This document shows, piece by piece, positions 1 to 12,564 of a stretch of 64,000 nt of DNA (within the stretch, counting starts at the first letter, position 1; each line of letters starts with the position of its first letter). Source of the stretch: Daucus carota subsp. sativus (lineage: Eukaryota; Streptophyta; Magnoliopsida; Apiales; Apiaceae); contig NC_030382.2 of the NCBI RefSeq assembly GCF_001625215.2, forward strand, positions 26,832,610 through 26,896,609, read 5' to 3'. The position numbers and the translations under genes were made by a program. Below the pieces are notes generated by a model, which searched no databases, was not told where the DNA came from, and saw nothing but the letters and a program-made list of their open reading frames with translations.

Positions 1-751
1 TCATAAGGGAATGCCTTCGAATATATAATTGTCTGCAATAGAGCCTATTTAACACCAAAAATAACTTTTCAGGATTCCACATTGAAGAATAAAGCTTAGC
101 CTAATATGTTTATAAACTGGCAATTAGCTGAGTGCTGGACCAGCAGAGATTTACTTAATATATAGCTTCATTGAACATATGAGAAATAAAAATCAATAAC
201 TACCTTCCTCTAATTAAAGTAAATGGATACAAATGATATATTGTTGATTATGTGTTATCACTTGTCAGTAACACTTGCAAATTCTTCAGTGGTGATCTTT
301 ACTAAAATAAAAGCATGTACAAGAAGTTGGGCAAAAGAGAAAATTATTCATGTTCCATCTTCCCAATAGTCCCACTCAATTGAACATTTTTTAAGCTATA
401 AAAAAAAACAAGAAAGTTGACACTTGACAATAGCAAAATTTTATGAACCACAGACTTGGTGTACAGATATAATAGGAACATACAAGTATGATTAATAGAG
501 TATGTAATGATAGTCAAGTTAAACTGTGACTTGTACATCTGGACATAATCATCTGCCCACGCATGCAGTAAACTCTTTAATTTTCCAAGTTATTTCGGAT
601 AATAACATTCGAATAAATTTGAAGAACAGGAAACTATAAACTTTTTCAAATATCTGCTACTAACAGGGAAAGAATAACCTGAAAGCATCTTCAATGTGCA
701 TCCACAATACAAAATCATTATACTATATTAGACAGCAACTGTACTAAGTAC
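1..751 (-). other. intron of the ICP55-like gene (partial)
   Basis: No exon of the aminopeptidase or other coding signal was found here on either strand. The exon at 752-958 ends at a good GT donor (reading the minus strand), so this is the start of the next intron. The remaining exons, which should encode the metal-binding peptidase domain, would lie left of base 1. Confidence 0.6.
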
Positions 752-3700
752 CTGGCAACCTATGGATGCAGAGTCTCGCATTAATCTAATTTCAGCTGGT
801 GATTTTACCCATCGAGCTTCATGTGTGTACGTAGAGAGGTCCATTACTTTACCCATGGAAGCTACATTTTGAAAGGCTTGTAAGCTAGTATAAGTTGGTT
901 TAGCTGTATACTTGTTGTGGAATAGTGTGGAAGAATTTTCTATCATTTTCTTGAGGATCTGCAGCATGACAAAAAGTAGGATGTTAAGTACATGGCACTG
1001 GTAAATACCGTCCAGATCCTGCCTCTTTTCTTTTCTTTTTTGCTAATTTTTCTTTCTTTTTTTTTTCCATCAAGAACAAGAGAAATTCTAGGTTGCAGTA
1101 TATTGTTAACTTAATTAAGTGTTACATAAAGCCCCTGTAACATTATTATTGCAAGATTGCCTAACAAGTCAAAATGATAGATGATAGTACGTTCATTTTG
1201 AGAATGGTGGAACTCCTAGAGTATACATTTAATGGTATGAACATGTAGACAGTAGACTTATGTATAATAATAAAGTAAAATAACTGATCCAGTCCTCATT
1301 TTTGCAGCAGACCTCTTGAACCAAAAAAAAGAACTTGACACCAAAAAATATATAATTACTATTTACCAAAACCTATTACTCTGTGTCCTTTTCCTAAGAC
1401 GATGAACACCTTCGCCTCTTAATTTTATCAGAACTAACATTTATCTGAAACTCACAAGCATACACCAACTCACAGGAAGAAAAACTAATAATTGTCATCC
1501 GAAGGGATGAAATATAAACCGTTGTTAATGAAGAAACGTACCTAAACTTGGAGTATAAACAAGACTTGTATTGTTCAAATTTGATGTATTTCTTTCTTCA
1601 AATAATTTATTATTGTTCTTTATTAATATTTGTCGCCTTTTCCTCATTCCAACACTAGTAACAAGTGTAGCTCAGGAAAGATAAATTTACATATTTGAAT
1701 GAGTAAAAAATTGGATATATGTGTAACTATTATAATTTTGGCTTTCTATTAGATATGGAGTCGTCCATCTTTTACATGATATTGTATATAAAGAATTGCC
1801 ATGTTTCTTTTCAAATACTTGACACTTAGAGATGGCAACATGTACTGACCCAATGAATTCCCGGTCCATTCCGACCCAAATAGATCCAATCAAACCCGGA
1901 CTTTTGGATCTGGATCTGGGTTCGTTTTATTTTTTTAGAACCGAATAAATTTTGACTCGGGTTTGGTTTATTCCCTTGCCGAACCCAACCGGCCCCGAAA
2001 TCCGAAAATGATCCGGACCCGATCCGAAACCCGAATCATATATACATAGTATATAATATATCCTAAATTTTTAATAATTTAATGTTTTAGTTAATTTATT
2101 GACTCTAATTCTAAGTTTACTTTTTAAGTTTGTAATCCGTTAGAGTCATGCCGTTACCTTCATCTCTTGTATATAACCTGGTCGATTTTTAATGATCTTT
2201 TAATTTATAATAGTCTTAATCCGTGCGAAGCACGGACGAGTATATAGTTCGAAATTTATTATTTATATTTAATTTATATTAGTGGTTTAGTATTGTTGGA
2301 TGTGCATAATCATTTTGCAGGGGGAATTCTATGATTATGAAATGAAATTTGATCAAATTATATTAACCGAATGATTATATTTTCTCTTAGCAATTTAGGC
2401 TTCATAATGTTCTTTTTATATTGTAAATAGTAGTATAAACAATAAACATTTTTGTTATCTATCTGTAAATGTTTTTCTAATCTTGATATGTGATAATGTG
2501 TTTTTTGATTAATTTTAAATCATATTTCTCATATTTCATATTTCTTCATTTGTAAGGAAAAAAATCTTATTAATCTTATATTGACTTTTATATTGATTTC
2601 ATGTTTGTCTTGGAGTAGATAACATTAAGAGTTAAAAAGAGTTATATGATGGTTCGTGTTTGTTTTTAAGTAGAACAAGTTATAATTACGAAGAGACATT
2701 TATTTATTTATATAACTTTTTTATTTATTTTATAAAAAAGATAGAGAAAAGGGTAATTTAGGAATGACAAAAATATGTGACCAAATTTACAAATTATCCC
2801 TATGTTTGCTTGTTATAGTATAGTACATATGTTTCTTTGATAATGTAAGCTAATGAGTTTTTAAGAACTTGTTAACTCATTTAAAGTTCGGATTATGAAA
2901 TATTGTGTGTTTAAAATTTTGCTTGACATTTTGATTTTAATTATTCTGGTTTTTAAAGATAGATTTCCAGTTAATTTAATAAATATTAAATATTTTTAGA
3001 AAAAAATTGAGACATGATTATAACCGCAACCAAATCGATACCCGATGGTCCAGGTTTGGATCTAGACATTCGGGTTTAATTAGGTCCGAATCTAGGTCTA
3101 GAATATACGTTCGGGTCCGGGTCTGGTTTTCGTGAAACCCGAACCGACTGACCCTATTGATCCTTCCATTTGTTCTAATTATATTGGCGATGTCAATAAA
3201 ACAAAACATTTTTTTCAGTATTTATTTCAATGTAAGGTAATAAATAGGTCAAAGATATGTGTATATTGTATAAATGAGCACGCACACAAGTGTGTATATC
3301 TTCAGATCTGCAGATATTGAAATCCTAAAAAAACAAAAAAAAAAACAAATTACACACGTAACCCTAAGTCTCTAGGTCTAACTTTGGCTAGTACAAAGAT
3401 ATATTAGATACAACCACTAGGCACTAGACTACTAATAACTCGATAATGTTAGTAACTAAAGTCGGCTCTATTCACTAACAAGTGAAAAAGTTCATAAATC
3501 AGTAGTGCATTGGATAATTATATTCTTCATCTCTGATATTTGTTACTAGTATAGTTTCTCAAATTAAACAAAAACCTTTGCTCCATATTATAAAACTTGT
3601 CAAACCTTTCTTATAGCCCAAGTACTAAAAAAAATTAACAGGTCTGAGCACTCTGCACTCTTGCAGATTATTAAACTACAGTTTATTGTTTAGTTGCTCA

Positions 3701-5549
3701 ATATATTACATATACAAATTATCATAGGTTACCTAAAGGGATATATTATATGAAATTTCATCTGAGGAACCTTTACATAAATATATGACTGCAGATACCG
3801 CTGGTTCCGAGCTCTATATATGCTCAACAGAGTCTAAACAGCTCAGAGACAAGATTACATTATTTTTCCTTCACCTTATGCAGGTATGTCATATTTTTCA
3901 TATAAGCAGATTAAAGTAGCAAGTTCAGTTCGGTTCACCAGGTTTATGATCTCTGAGGAAAAACTGCAGATTAAACATTAATTACTGGTAAAAAAGGACG
4001 GACAAAGGACTTGCCTCGTTTAATTTGCTCATGGGATACGCCTTTTCAGCCTTGAATGTGTCTAAAGCTGCATCAACTCCAGCAACTTCACCTTGCCACG
4101 TAACGTCCTACATACATATATATATAGCAGGTAACAGCAATATTAGACAATACCCACAAAACAAATGCTTTTTTATATAATGGCAGCCTTGATCGTATGA
4201 AGTTGCTAACTTCTTAAAATATTTTAATTTAAAATCACATGAATAGTACTCACTTTTTTACTAGAGAAGAGGAACATGATGAATATCCCCTGGACAATAG
4301 CACCTTCAATTTATACAATTCAGACCACGTTGTCTAGAAAAGATAATCGTTGTTCTTATTTTATATTTCGTAAAGAGCAAAGACTGTTTTATTATTAGTT
4401 AAAAGTAATTAATGTTTAGTATAATAGTCAAAATTATAAACACACAGACACTCCATGGGTGTCATATGTCAATTTCATATGTAAATACACTAATACAGGC
4501 TTAATACCAAAAAAAAGGGTTTAAACAAGATGTAGGACCTTGCTTTCTAAAACAGTAAGATGGCTCTCTAAGTAGTTCAGTGTTCCGCCAAAAAAATAAA
4601 TTATTTTATACGTAGCTTCACCCTACGCAATATTATGCACAAGCTGGGCTATCGACAAATAATACATGGTATATCATTATCAAAGAAAAGTTAAACATAC
4701 CTGAGGACTTGGTTCTGGCATGAACATGCACAAACCAAAGTCATGGCCAAGAACTGCTATGCCACCAGGTTGTTGGCAACCAGTAATGTACAAATAATCT
4801 GCATCTTGTCTAAAATTATAAGGAACAACTTCATTCATCATGTTTACTTGAGCAGCTGCAATTATAGCTAAACTTTTCTCCGGAAGAAGTTCTAATAATT
4901 TCTTTCTTCTCGACACATATTCTTCACTTGTAATGCCAGGTGTAATCTCTCCTTCTTTAAGCAACTGAAATATAAGAAGAAAACGGGCAAGTAAAGGCAA
5001 GCACTATACCTGTAGACAACAAAAAAAAATCAGAGAGCCATACATGTGGATGACTAGCAGCAGTTGGCTGTCCAATATCCCGAAACTTCTTCGTAGAATA
5101 TAAGCGGCCTTTTCCTACCTGCAAAATTGAATTATGAGCTAATGTTAAATAAACCCCAATTCCGATCCAGGGAGTGAGCCAATTAAGAATACATCACAAA
5201 ACTTCAATAACCAAATACCCATATAAATCAGAAACTAAACAAATCATCAAACACATAGCAATCACACAAAAACAAAGTGTTCCCAGTAAAGTTCCAATCT
5301 TTCAAACACTACCACATAAAAATTAAAACTTTAATTACGCAATCAACACCATTTTTACTATATGTCAAATACAGGAGATGAACATACTACAAGAACTGAA
5401 ATTAAGTGATAATAAACAATATCCAGATGATAAATAATTATCTGCACACTCTTAAAAAAACTGAAAAAAGGGGAGGAGAGTAAGAGAGAAACTTGATTGA
5501 ATAAGCGGAGGGAGGTGTTCTGCAATAGTTTTCCTCTGATAATCTGCAT
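752..5549 (-). CDS. ICP55: ICP55-like intermediate-cleaving aminopeptidase (mitochondrial), 5' exons only
   Basis: Mitochondrial Xaa-Pro aminopeptidase-like enzyme. In the known family it removes one residue from presequence-cleaved matrix proteins, which stabilises them. Five exons join in frame on the minus strand: 5493-5549, 5044-5118, 4701-4964, 4015-4107 and 752-958 (232 codons). Exon 1 encodes a basic, acid-free start (MQIIRGKLLQNTSLRLFNQ) typical of a mitochondrial presequence. Exons 2-5 give the aminopeptidase P N-terminal domain, with IGQPTAASHPH, PGITSEEYVSRRKKLLELLP, NFRQDADYLYITGC, WQGEVAGVDAA and RLMRDSASIGCQ, all characteristic of plant ICP55. All junctions are phase 0. The 4015-4107 exon uses a GC donor (AG/GCAAGT). 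The C-terminal pita-bread domain with the metal ligands lies outside the window, so activity cannot be judged. The intron at 959-4014 is unusually long and holds repeat DNA. Confidence 0.9.
1827..3200. mobile_element. decayed TIR element (hAT-like) in an ICP55 intron
   Basis: The stretch starts at TAGAGATGGCAAC (1827), a familiar hAT-type end. It has mirror-image GC-rich flanks full of acccg/cgggt motifs at about 1860-2040 and 3040-3150, and ends near a degraded ttggcgatgtcaata. The middle is AT-rich with no coding sequence. I could not find a target-site duplication. It accounts for much of the 3.06-kb intron 959-4014. Confidence 0.35.
2220..2248 (+). mobile_element. Helitron-like 3' terminus remnant
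   Basis: A perfect hairpin (CCGTGC, loop GAA, GCACGG at 2221-2235) is followed 8 bases later by ATAGT. This resembles a Helitron 3' end (hairpin then CTAG/T) with one base changed. Compare the clean example at 62258-62287. No 5' end was recognised. Confidence 0.35.
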
Positions 5550-6213
5550 TCTTGAATATTTCTCTTGGAGTATGGTGTTTTCTCTCTTCTCAAATTCTAC
5601 TTATTTTAAAACAATAGTTTCATTCTAGGGCTTAACAAGTGCCGTAGAAAGCTTTGAATTTTCCGGTCGGTGAATAACTAGATGATAACGGGATTAACCG
5701 AGACTACTAGTTACTGGATAATCAATTTTAATTATTTATTTTTTGTATTTTCTTGGAAGTGGATTTTATTTATTTAGATCCTGCTCTAGAGTTTTTGTTG
5801 AAAGAAAGCGATTGAATGCTAAAGTTGTTTTTTTAGACGATCTGCCAACATGGCCGCTCACTTCGTAGCGAGAGAGTCATGTTTATTCCCAACTCACTTC
5901 GTAGCGAGAGAGTCATGTTTATTCTCAGGTCGAGTTTTCGACAAGTGTTCTGTACCTGTTGAATTGGAGTCTATTTTGTTGGCTGATTTATTTGAGTAAT
6001 GCATTGATTTTTCGTCAAAAAAAAAAAACAAATGTGCTTTCACTTTTATCCCACTTTTGGAGTGAAAGTATGCTATATTTACATCCACTTTCACTTACTT
6101 TCCTCCTTTTAAAAAACTCGGGAGCACGTAGAGGAGTGAAAGTTAAATAACTTTACTTTCTTTTCACTTGCTTTCCTCCCTAATTATAACTCGAGAGTAC
6201 TGCGTTCAAGTCT
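5550..6213. other. upstream region of the ICP55-like gene
   Basis: Non-coding DNA between the ICP55-like start codon and the MULE. It should contain the promoter and 5' UTR of that gene, but I see no clear core promoter element. Its only notable structure is a short tandem repeat at 5857-5927. Confidence 0.5.
5857..5927 (+). repeat. 36-bp tandem repeat, two copies
   Basis: The unit beginning CTCACTTCGTAGCGAGAGAG occurs at 5857 and again at 5893, almost identical. Within it, CTTCGTAGCGAGAG contains a short near-palindrome. Confidence 0.8.
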
Positions 6214-7270
6214 TATTGTAATTGGGTTTTATATCAAGTAGGTCACTCATCTCCCCAAAAAATATCTACTGGCACACAAGTTTCCACGACGACTCATTTA
6301 AAAGACTAATTAATGAGTAGATATCCCACTGTTAACTGCTTAATTAAAAGTTAACAGAGATGCTGATGTGGCAACCGTCCATAAGGCAGCATGAGTGACA
6401 TGGCGCTTGTGTATTTAACGGTTAGTTGAGCACGTCCCCAGTATATATACATGCACAATCTCCTTCAGTATCACACATCACCATCGTTCAAAACTTAAAT
6501 TAAATTAAATTAAGAATTAAGACAATAATTGAATTAAAATTAAATTGCAATATAAATAGAAACTGAATGCGATCGAATATGTTTGACTTGATTCAATAAT
6601 TGCCAACAAAAACCTGAAGCAAATTACAATGTCTGAGTAAACCTAAAACACATATTGTGTGATCAACAGAACACAAGGATACCATCATGATAGAGGTTCA
6701 TAGTTAGTGCCAAAAGAGGAAGGACATAGTCAATTCAAAATAATTAAGTTCAAAATAATTAGAATGCTAAGGATCCAAAATAAATGGATCATCAGGGGTG
6801 GTATTTTTCTTGTCAGACTTGTTCCTTTTGAACAGCACCTTCCTCAACCTTTGACTTCTCCTAGGAGGTCCTGCATCTTCACTCTCACTCTCATTCATAC
6901 TGTGGCCTTCACTTGCATCATCAGAATTTGCTTTAGAGGTAGGATTTTACACAGCCTTGTAAGGAGGTTTTTTCCAAATCCATGTGTTCTCCTTGGACAC
7001 ATCATACACTGCAAAATACCCTACAGGTCCCAACACCTTTTGCATGAAGCTTGAAGGGTCTCTGGATTCTGCAAGTGGAGGTGGAGTAAGATGGACATAT
7101 TCATTAGTCTGTAATGCTTCAGTTGGAATGAAATCTGCGCTCTTTGGTCTGAGGTACTTGTGGCCTTCTAATAGGCAACTTTTGTCTAACTTGTGGTCTC
7201 CCCATCCCCAACTTCTTCTTCATAAAAACCTTGACACCAGCTGAAGGACCCCCTTGTTCACCAGTAGACC

Positions 7271-10150
7271 TCACCTTGACACCAGCTGATGGCCCCCTCT
7301 GTTCTCCCACATCATTACCAACCCTTTATTGTCAACATTTTCACCCTCCTGATTGTCAACATTGTTATGACCCTCTTGAATTTTTGGGCACTTGGTCCTC
7401 CTATGGCCAGTTTGCCTCCAAATGCTGCAGTGGTGGACACTTCCACTACTAAATCTCTGGACTTTAGGGACATCAAGGACAATTGGTTGTTTTCCCTTCC
7501 TGTTGCTTCCACTCTCCCCTTCCTCCCTCCTTCTTAACCTTTTTGGTCTGCCTCTTAGTTTTTTAGGGATTTCTGGAGGTAGGAGTTTCTCCAGTGTTTG
7601 CATCCGAATAGTCCTCCCCTTTAAGAGCCTCAATGCTGAAACTATGGGAGGCAAGGTACTTTTCTCTATTGAAATATTCACTGACAAAGTCAGCTGGTTG
7701 CATCCTTCTGTCATGTATGGCTTCAAATACATGTGCACATGGTATCCCTTTAAGGTCAAATACCCTGCAATCACAGCTTCTGTCTTCTAAATCCACAGTG
7801 ACAGCTTTAGTGCCACTTTTGACCAAATATCTATTTGCCCCATCCCATGATGCTCCCCAGTCCCTTGATTGCGTCACAAATTGGTCCGGTTTCTTTTTAA
7901 TTATTGGACAGATTTGCATATCACTTGCCAACATCTCTCTTCTCTTTGACTCTTTTCATTAGTTTGAAATGTATTTCTTGCAACATTGTCAGAAGAGGCA
8001 AGTACCTAGCAAGTAACAATGAATATAAGTACATGTGTAAATGAAGCAAGGTAAGTTATTGAAAAATGTAAGTACCTTTCATTTATTATCCATGAGTTAA
8101 AAAACTCAGACATGTTGTTCATAATGTTGTCAGCTTTTGGAATTGTGGAAATATGAGCATTTGTCCACACAACAGGATCTAGTTTCTTCAGTTGCTCATA
8201 TGCTGGTTTGCATAGCTTTAAGACCTGCTTCATAACATTTTCATGAGCAACTGGATGTGTGCTACATGCTGCAATCTAAAATTGCATCTTCAACAATGTT
8301 GAAGGGTACCTACATAATAGAATACACAGTCCATCATACAAGCACAGTCCATTATAATAGAAAAACACAACAGTGAATACATGATACTTACTTCTTTCTG
8401 AAATTGTTGTAAATATGCCTAGTGCAAAACTTATGCTCAACTCTTGGTAGAATAGCCTTAATTGCATTTTCAAGACCCTACACCGAAATTATTTAAGTTT
8501 AACACAGCAAACCAAGAAAATACAAAATGAAGGAGAGCATGTGAAATACCTTTTGCTGGTCACTTATGATTGTAATTAAGCTCATTTCCATCACCAAGCT
8601 CCAGATCAGCCTTCATCCCCTCACCAAACCAGGTCTAGGAATCTGTGCTCTCCACTTCCATAACAACATGACATATGTGGTACATTTGGTTATTTCCATC
8701 TCTACCAACTGCACTCAAAAGTTGACCCCCACACACAGTCTTTAAGAAACATCCATACAGTCCTATGACAGGTCTGCAGCCTGCTTTCCATCCCTTCTTC
8801 AACGCTGAGTAACAAACATACATCCTTTGGAATTTGTTCTCATCATTTTCATTCACTCTTGTGCCACAACTTTTAACAGTATTCTGAGGGTTTATTTTTA
8901 ACAACTCATGACAAAAATCCCACACTCTTGAGTAGTGTTGCTTAAGGAAATCATGTACACCTTCAACAACTGATTTCCTCAGTCACATGGCCTTGATTCA
9001 AGGTATGTCAATTTCCAACTCCTTTCGTATTGTTTCTATCATTTCCTTGACTTTCCAAGTAGGATTCTTCCTTATCCTGTCACCATATTGTTCAGTGAGA
9101 AATTTAACACTAGCCAGTCTGTTCTTGTATGGTTTGGTGCATATATGATCATTGAGCAATGTCTTAATTTCAACCATTTCACTGTCTAGCTTCCTTCTAA
9201 CCCAGATGTAAAATGGACACCAAGCTTCACATTTTACTTGGCACCTATTAGGGTCATTAGCACATAACTTCACAGCTCTTCTTTCTTTGATTCCATACTC
9301 CCTCACCAGTTCCTAAAATTCATTCATGTTCACAAAGGTTATCCCCATCTCCCATTTGATTCTACCTCTTCTGCCTTGAGAAGAAGCTCCAATCACAGTC
9401 CTCCTCCTTTTTTGCCTTATCACAGGTGGACCAACATATCCTATCTTTTTGTTCCCATCTTCACTAGAACTACCAATCGATCTTAACACATCACTGTCAA
9501 AGTCAGATTCACTGCAGTTCCTACCTTCCATCCCCTCCTTAATAGTTTTGTAGTTCTCTTTGTTCACTACAAACTCTTCGTCACTTACATCATCAACATC
9601 TGACCCTCCACTAGCTTGTTGGTCAGTTTCTTCCTCACTCTCATACTAGTATTCAGGGTCTAAAGGATCATTGTCTTCACCACTTCCAAGCTCTTCTTCA
9701 TTGTCTTAAAATCTCAGCAAGGTCCTGATCCCCTACATCATCCCCTCCCTCAGCACCTCCCTCATCCCCAGCCTGACCCCCCATTTGATTCTCCCCAGCA
9801 AACCCCCCCCCCCAAATTTCCACATCAGTTAATGAACTACCTACATACACCTCAATATTACCATATTTAACACATAAACCCACCATATCTCTAATAGACC
9901 CATCATCATACAAAAGCCTTACACCATCATTGAAGTCATGACCATTTGTTTTAAAGTACACGAAACTCTCAGAATTATAACTAAACTGAATAGCCCAATC
10001 ATCCAAGTCTCTAAAGCTCAGTGTGTCAGTATCTACATTTGGTATGAGATCACATTTCCCCCCCCCCCCCCCCCCGATATAGTAACACGGAGGTTGGGGG
10101 GGGATGAACCATGGTGATGAACTTCAATATTCATCAAGCTTGACATACTG
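7271..10150 (-). pseudogene. decayed MULE (MuDR-type) transposase
   Basis: Several minus-strand reading frames line up in the order of a plant MULE transposase. First is an N-terminal domain (about 10146-9698: NIEVHHHG, then a YNSESFVYFKTNG/VGLCVKYGNIEVYV part). Next is an acidic linker (9567-9313), then the MuDR domain (9306-8998: CQVKCEAWCPFYIWV, HICTKPYKNRLASVKFL). The DDE domain follows (8925-8635: GWKAGCRPVIGL...CGGQLLSAVGRDGNNQ), then a tail block (8233-8006: KADNIMNNMSEFFNSWI). Last come a SWIM zinc finger (CDCRVFDLKGIPCAH, near 7800) and a zinc-knuckle-like tail (HCSIWRQTGHRRTKCP). The frames are separated by stops and shifts, including one at an 18-C run (10058-10075). The first catalytic Asp of the usual GLDGCFLK motif reads Tyr here. 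Non-functional as it stands. Confidence 0.85.
10058..10075 (+). repeat. poly-C run (18 C)
   Basis: Homopolymer of C, a run of G on the transposase strand, at the point where the N-terminal transposase frame (upstream on the minus strand) and the next block fall out of frame. It is a likely slippage site, so its length in the assembly may be unreliable. Confidence 0.8.
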
Positions 10151-10507
10151 TACACATACAACATCAACATGGGCGGATCTATGTAGCAAGCAGTGGAGGG
10201 ATGGGACCCCACTGAAACTTGGCTGAAGCAGAAAGAAAGTGCTAAACTAATGAAATTTTGAGAACTTGTTATAAAGGCCCCCACTAAATTATTGCAAATG
10301 CCCCCTTTGATTAGGTCATAATCTAACACTAATGCAAGCAATTGTTCAAATTCAGTGTAATTTAGAATTTTTTCGCTCATTTGATTTCAATACAGCAAAA
10401 GAAACGATAATTATCCTTTAAAACCTCAGAATAATTCAGATGTATATAGTATTTAACAATTATTATATACGACTCTGCACATCACCCCAACTATATGTTA
10501 CTATGAG

Positions 10508-10791
10508 GTTAGGTATTCCAGAGTTAGAGTTAGATTCTGATTTGTATAAGTTTGAGATGGCTATATATACATAGTCATATTATGTTTGATAGGTTTGCTC
10601 AAGATGTAGACTTAGGTATCGCTTGCGGGCGGATGCTTAAGTTGTAGGCTTGAGTATCCAAGTTTGGTTTGATTGTATTATTGATAATGGTTTTGATTAA
10701 TAATACAAGTTGGGATGTGGGTTTTCCGCGTCAAATATATTGTTTTGTGTGTGATTTGCATTAAAAGTTGAATCTCATTTTATCCCTAACA
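10508..10791 (+). repeat. TRIM LTR copy 1 (5'-truncated)
   Basis: Matches the last two-thirds of the full LTRs from gttaggtattccagag to CCTAACA. Its left border with MULE DNA is abrupt, at about 10508. Confidence 0.85.
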
Positions 10792-11195
10792 AGTGCTATC
10801 AAGAGCCGAGGTCAGGATCGTGATTATTGAATTCGGAGGAAAATTCGGGATTCAATAAAGAATGCAAAGTACGATGAAGGTTTTGTTAGCAGGAAGAGAC
10901 AAAGTTACGTGCGGTATGACGGTTGACTTGCACTGTGGATCAATCATGATGGACTCAAGATGGAAGAAGATTGGATTGTTCTTCTAGAGGCTGGAGGATT
11001 GTGAAAGCAAGGATCAGGTGACTCATGGATGGAAGAGCACTCGTGGTTGATGCACGTGATTTTGTAGATGGATAAAGTTTGTACGAATGGGATATGAAGA
11101 TTCTTGTTCAAGGGGAGGCATTGGCAGATGGATGATTGTGTCTTGGTCGTGATTGTTGATTCGGTTATGAATTGTATTGGGCTGAAGGGGAGGAT

Positions 11196-11677
11196 TGTTA
11201 GGTATCAGCCCATTACAATGGTGGCATGGACTTTGGTGATCCAAAATATATAAGGATAATAATTGTATGTTTAAACAATTATTATAAAAGGTATGTCTTG
11301 GTCACAAAGTTAGAAGAAGATTGTTGGGTATTAACCCAATTGGAATTAGATTCTGATTTGAGTTGAAGATTTCAGAATTGGATTTTAATTGCAGTTAGGT
11401 ATTTCAGAGTTAGAGTTAGATTCTGATTTGTCTAAGTTTGAGATGGCTATATATACATAGTCATATTATGTTTGATAGGTGTGCTCAAGATGTAGACTTA
11501 GGTATCGCTTGCGGGCGGATGCTTGAGTTGTAGGCTTGAGTATCCAAGTTTGGTTTGATTGTATTATTGATAATAGTTTTGATTAATAATACAAGTTGGG
11601 ACATGGGTTTTCCGCGTCAAATATATTGTTTTGTGTGTGATTTGCATTAAAAGTTGAATCTCGTTTTATCCCTAACA
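11196..11677 (+). repeat. TRIM LTR copy 2 (full length, 482 bp)
   Basis: Starts TGTTAGG and ends CCTAACA (inverted terminal repeat). Preceded by the purine-rich tract and followed by the primer-binding site. Confidence 0.9.
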
Positions 11678-12081
11678 AGTGCTATCAAGAGCCGAGGTCA
11701 GGATCGTGATTATTGAATTCGGAGGAAAATTCGGGATTCAATAAAAAATGCAAAGTACGATGAAGGTTTTGTTAGCAGGAAGAGACAAAGTTACGTGCGG
11801 TATGACGGTTGACTTGAACTGTGGATCAATCATGATGGACTCAAGATGGAAGAAGATTGGATTGTTCTTCTAGAGGCCGGAGGATTGTGAAAGCAAGGAT
11901 CGGGTGACTCATGGATGGAAGAGCACTCGTGGTTGATGCACGTGATTTTGTAGATGGATAAAGTTTGTACGAACGGGATATGAAGATTCTTGTTCAAGGG
12001 GAGGCATTGGCCGATGGACGATTGTGTCTTGGTCGTGACTATTGATTCGGTTATGAATTGTATTGGGCTGAAGGGGAGGAT

Positions 12082-12564
12082 TGTTAGGTATCAGCCCATT
12101 ACAATGGTGGCATGGACTTTGGTGATCCAAAATATATAAAGATAATAATTGTATGTTTAGACAATTATTATAAAAGGTATGTCTTGGTCACAAAGTTATA
12201 AAGAAGATTGTTGGGTATTAACCCAATTGGAATTGGATTCTGATTTGAGTTGAAGATTTCAGAATTGGATTTTAATTGCAGTTAGGTATTTCAGAGTTAG
12301 AGTTAGATTCTTATTTGTCTAAGTTTGAGATGGCTATATATACTTAGTCATATTATGTTTGATAGGTGTGCTCAAGATGTAGACTTAGGTATCGCTTGCG
12401 GGCGGATGCTTGAGTTGTAGGCTTGACTATCCAAGTTTGGTTCGATTGTATTATTGATAATGGTTTTGATCAATAATACAAGTTGGGACGTGGGTTTTCC
12501 GCGTCAAATATATTGTTTTGTGTGTGATTTGCATTAAAAGTTGAATCTTGTTTTATCCCTAACA
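12082..12564 (+). repeat. TRIM LTR copy 3 (full length, 483 bp)
   Basis: Same ends as copy 2, with only scattered single-base differences by eye. It is followed by MULE DNA starting atcgtaaccc. Confidence 0.9.

Larger units (their letters stand above)
10508..12564 (+). mobile_element. tandem TRIM retrotransposon: LTR-internal-LTR-internal-LTR
   Basis: Three copies of one LTR (TGTTAGG...CCTAACA) alternate with two copies of a 404-bp internal region (10792-11195 and 11678-12081). Each internal copy starts with a tRNA-Met-like primer site (tgctatcaagagccgag) and ends with a purine tract (gaaggggagga) directly before the next LTR. Internal regions this small, with no gag or pol, define a TRIM. 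The first LTR lacks about 198 bp at its 5' side, so no flanking TSD could be read. The element lies in the non-coding 5' side of the host MULE. Confidence 0.88.

Noticed and set aside
6707-7962. Plus-strand ORFs of up to 132 aa in the MULE
   Set aside because: Shadows of the minus-strand SWIM and zinc-knuckle region of the transposase remnant.
10170-10320. gggcggatctatgtagcaag and gccccctttgattag as a separate nested element within the MULE N-terminal region
   Set aside because: The phrase looks repeat-like but I found no second end or TSD, so I left it within the decayed transposase region.
11023-12130. Two identical 73-aa His/Pro-rich minus-strand ORFs
   Set aside because: They are the antisense of the duplicated TRIM internal region and LTR; the repetition comes from the element, not from a gene pair.
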